Origin: Saprospiraceae bacterium UBA3362 | Lineage (GTDB): Bacteria > Bacteroidota > Bacteroidia > Chitinophagales > Saprospiraceae | Length of the DNA: 6,627 nt | Direction of reading: 5' to 3' | Assembly (NCBI GenBank): GCA_002360455.1 | Contig: DEQQ01000005.1 | Span: forward strand, 1 to 6,627 | Part shown: positions 6,581 to 6,627 of the stretch, in pieces | How the letters are laid out: every line of letters starts with the position of its first letter | Numbering within the stretch: the first letter of the stretch is position 1 | The notes under the pieces: model-generated | The model's database searches: none | The model's input: the letters and a program-made list of their open reading frames with translations, nothing else | What the model was told of the DNA's origin: nothing | Position numbers and translations under genes: made by a program

Positions 6581-6627
6581 TAGTCCCACCAAGAATCGAA
6601 CTTGGATCAAAAGTTTAGGAAACTTCT
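6581..6627 (-). tRNA. tRNA-Arg(CCU), 3' part, truncated by the window edge
   Basis: Read on the - strand, the 47 visible bases cover the anticodon arm to the discriminator. The anticodon stem GAAGT (6626-6622) pairs with ACTTT (6614-6610), with one G-U pair. The 7-base loop TTCCTAA places anticodon CCT at 6619-6617, after the expected T33, so it should read the arginine codon AGG. A 4-base variable loop TGAT follows. The T-arm is CCAAG-TTCGATT-CTTGG (6605-6589), with a perfect stem and the conserved TTCGA. The acceptor 3' strand TGGGACT is followed by discriminator A at 6581. The CCA end is not encoded (the next bases are CTA). The D-arm and 5' acceptor strand lie beyond the window. Confidence 0.93.

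Noticed and set aside
6564..6627. AACTTCT present at 6564-6570 and at 6621-6627, near a tRNA 3' end, as a possible integration (att) duplication
   Set aside because: Only 7 bp, one copy lies within the anticodon arm, and there is no integrase or other mobile gene in the window.

Overview
The window is AT-rich and looks like chromosomal core sequence of a Bacteroidota (Bacteroidetes) bacterium. Three things point there. Two genes carry the TAnnTTTG -7 promoter box typical of the phylum, and no gene has a convincing Shine-Dalgarno site. One gene encodes a small PUR-fold protein of the DUF3276 type, common in this phylum. The ComEC homologue is the short form that ends without a metallo-beta-lactamase domain. 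I cannot fix the order or genus from sequence alone.

Layout from left to right: about 110 bases of leader containing a 10-bp direct repeat; comEC (DNA-uptake channel, + strand); 37 bases later a membrane-anchored protein with three helix-hairpin-helix (HhH) modules (+ strand); fbp, class I fructose-1,6-bisphosphatase (- strand), whose 3' end overlaps the HhH gene by 9 bp; a 297-base divergent intergenic region holding the fbp promoter and a GC-rich multi-hairpin element; a type IV ABC exporter half-transporter (+ strand); the PUR-domain gene with its own promoter (+ strand); a hairpin terminator; and the 3' part of a tRNA-Arg(CCU) gene on the - strand, cut by the window edge.

Functionally, comEC and the HhH gene form a plausible two-gene DNA-uptake unit: an inner-membrane channel plus a membrane-tethered DNA-binding protein comparable to ComEA. 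fbp is a gluconeogenesis gene, the ABC protein is probably a lipid or drug exporter, and the PUR protein is probably a nucleic-acid binder. I see no shared pathway linking these last three.

I found no mobile-element gene, CRISPR array or defence system, and no clear new multi-gene system. The items most worth a second look are the structured intergenic element running in an open frame into the ABC gene, the uncertain ABC start codon, the Asp in place of the catalytic Glu in the ABC ATPase, and the three-module HhH protein beside comEC.
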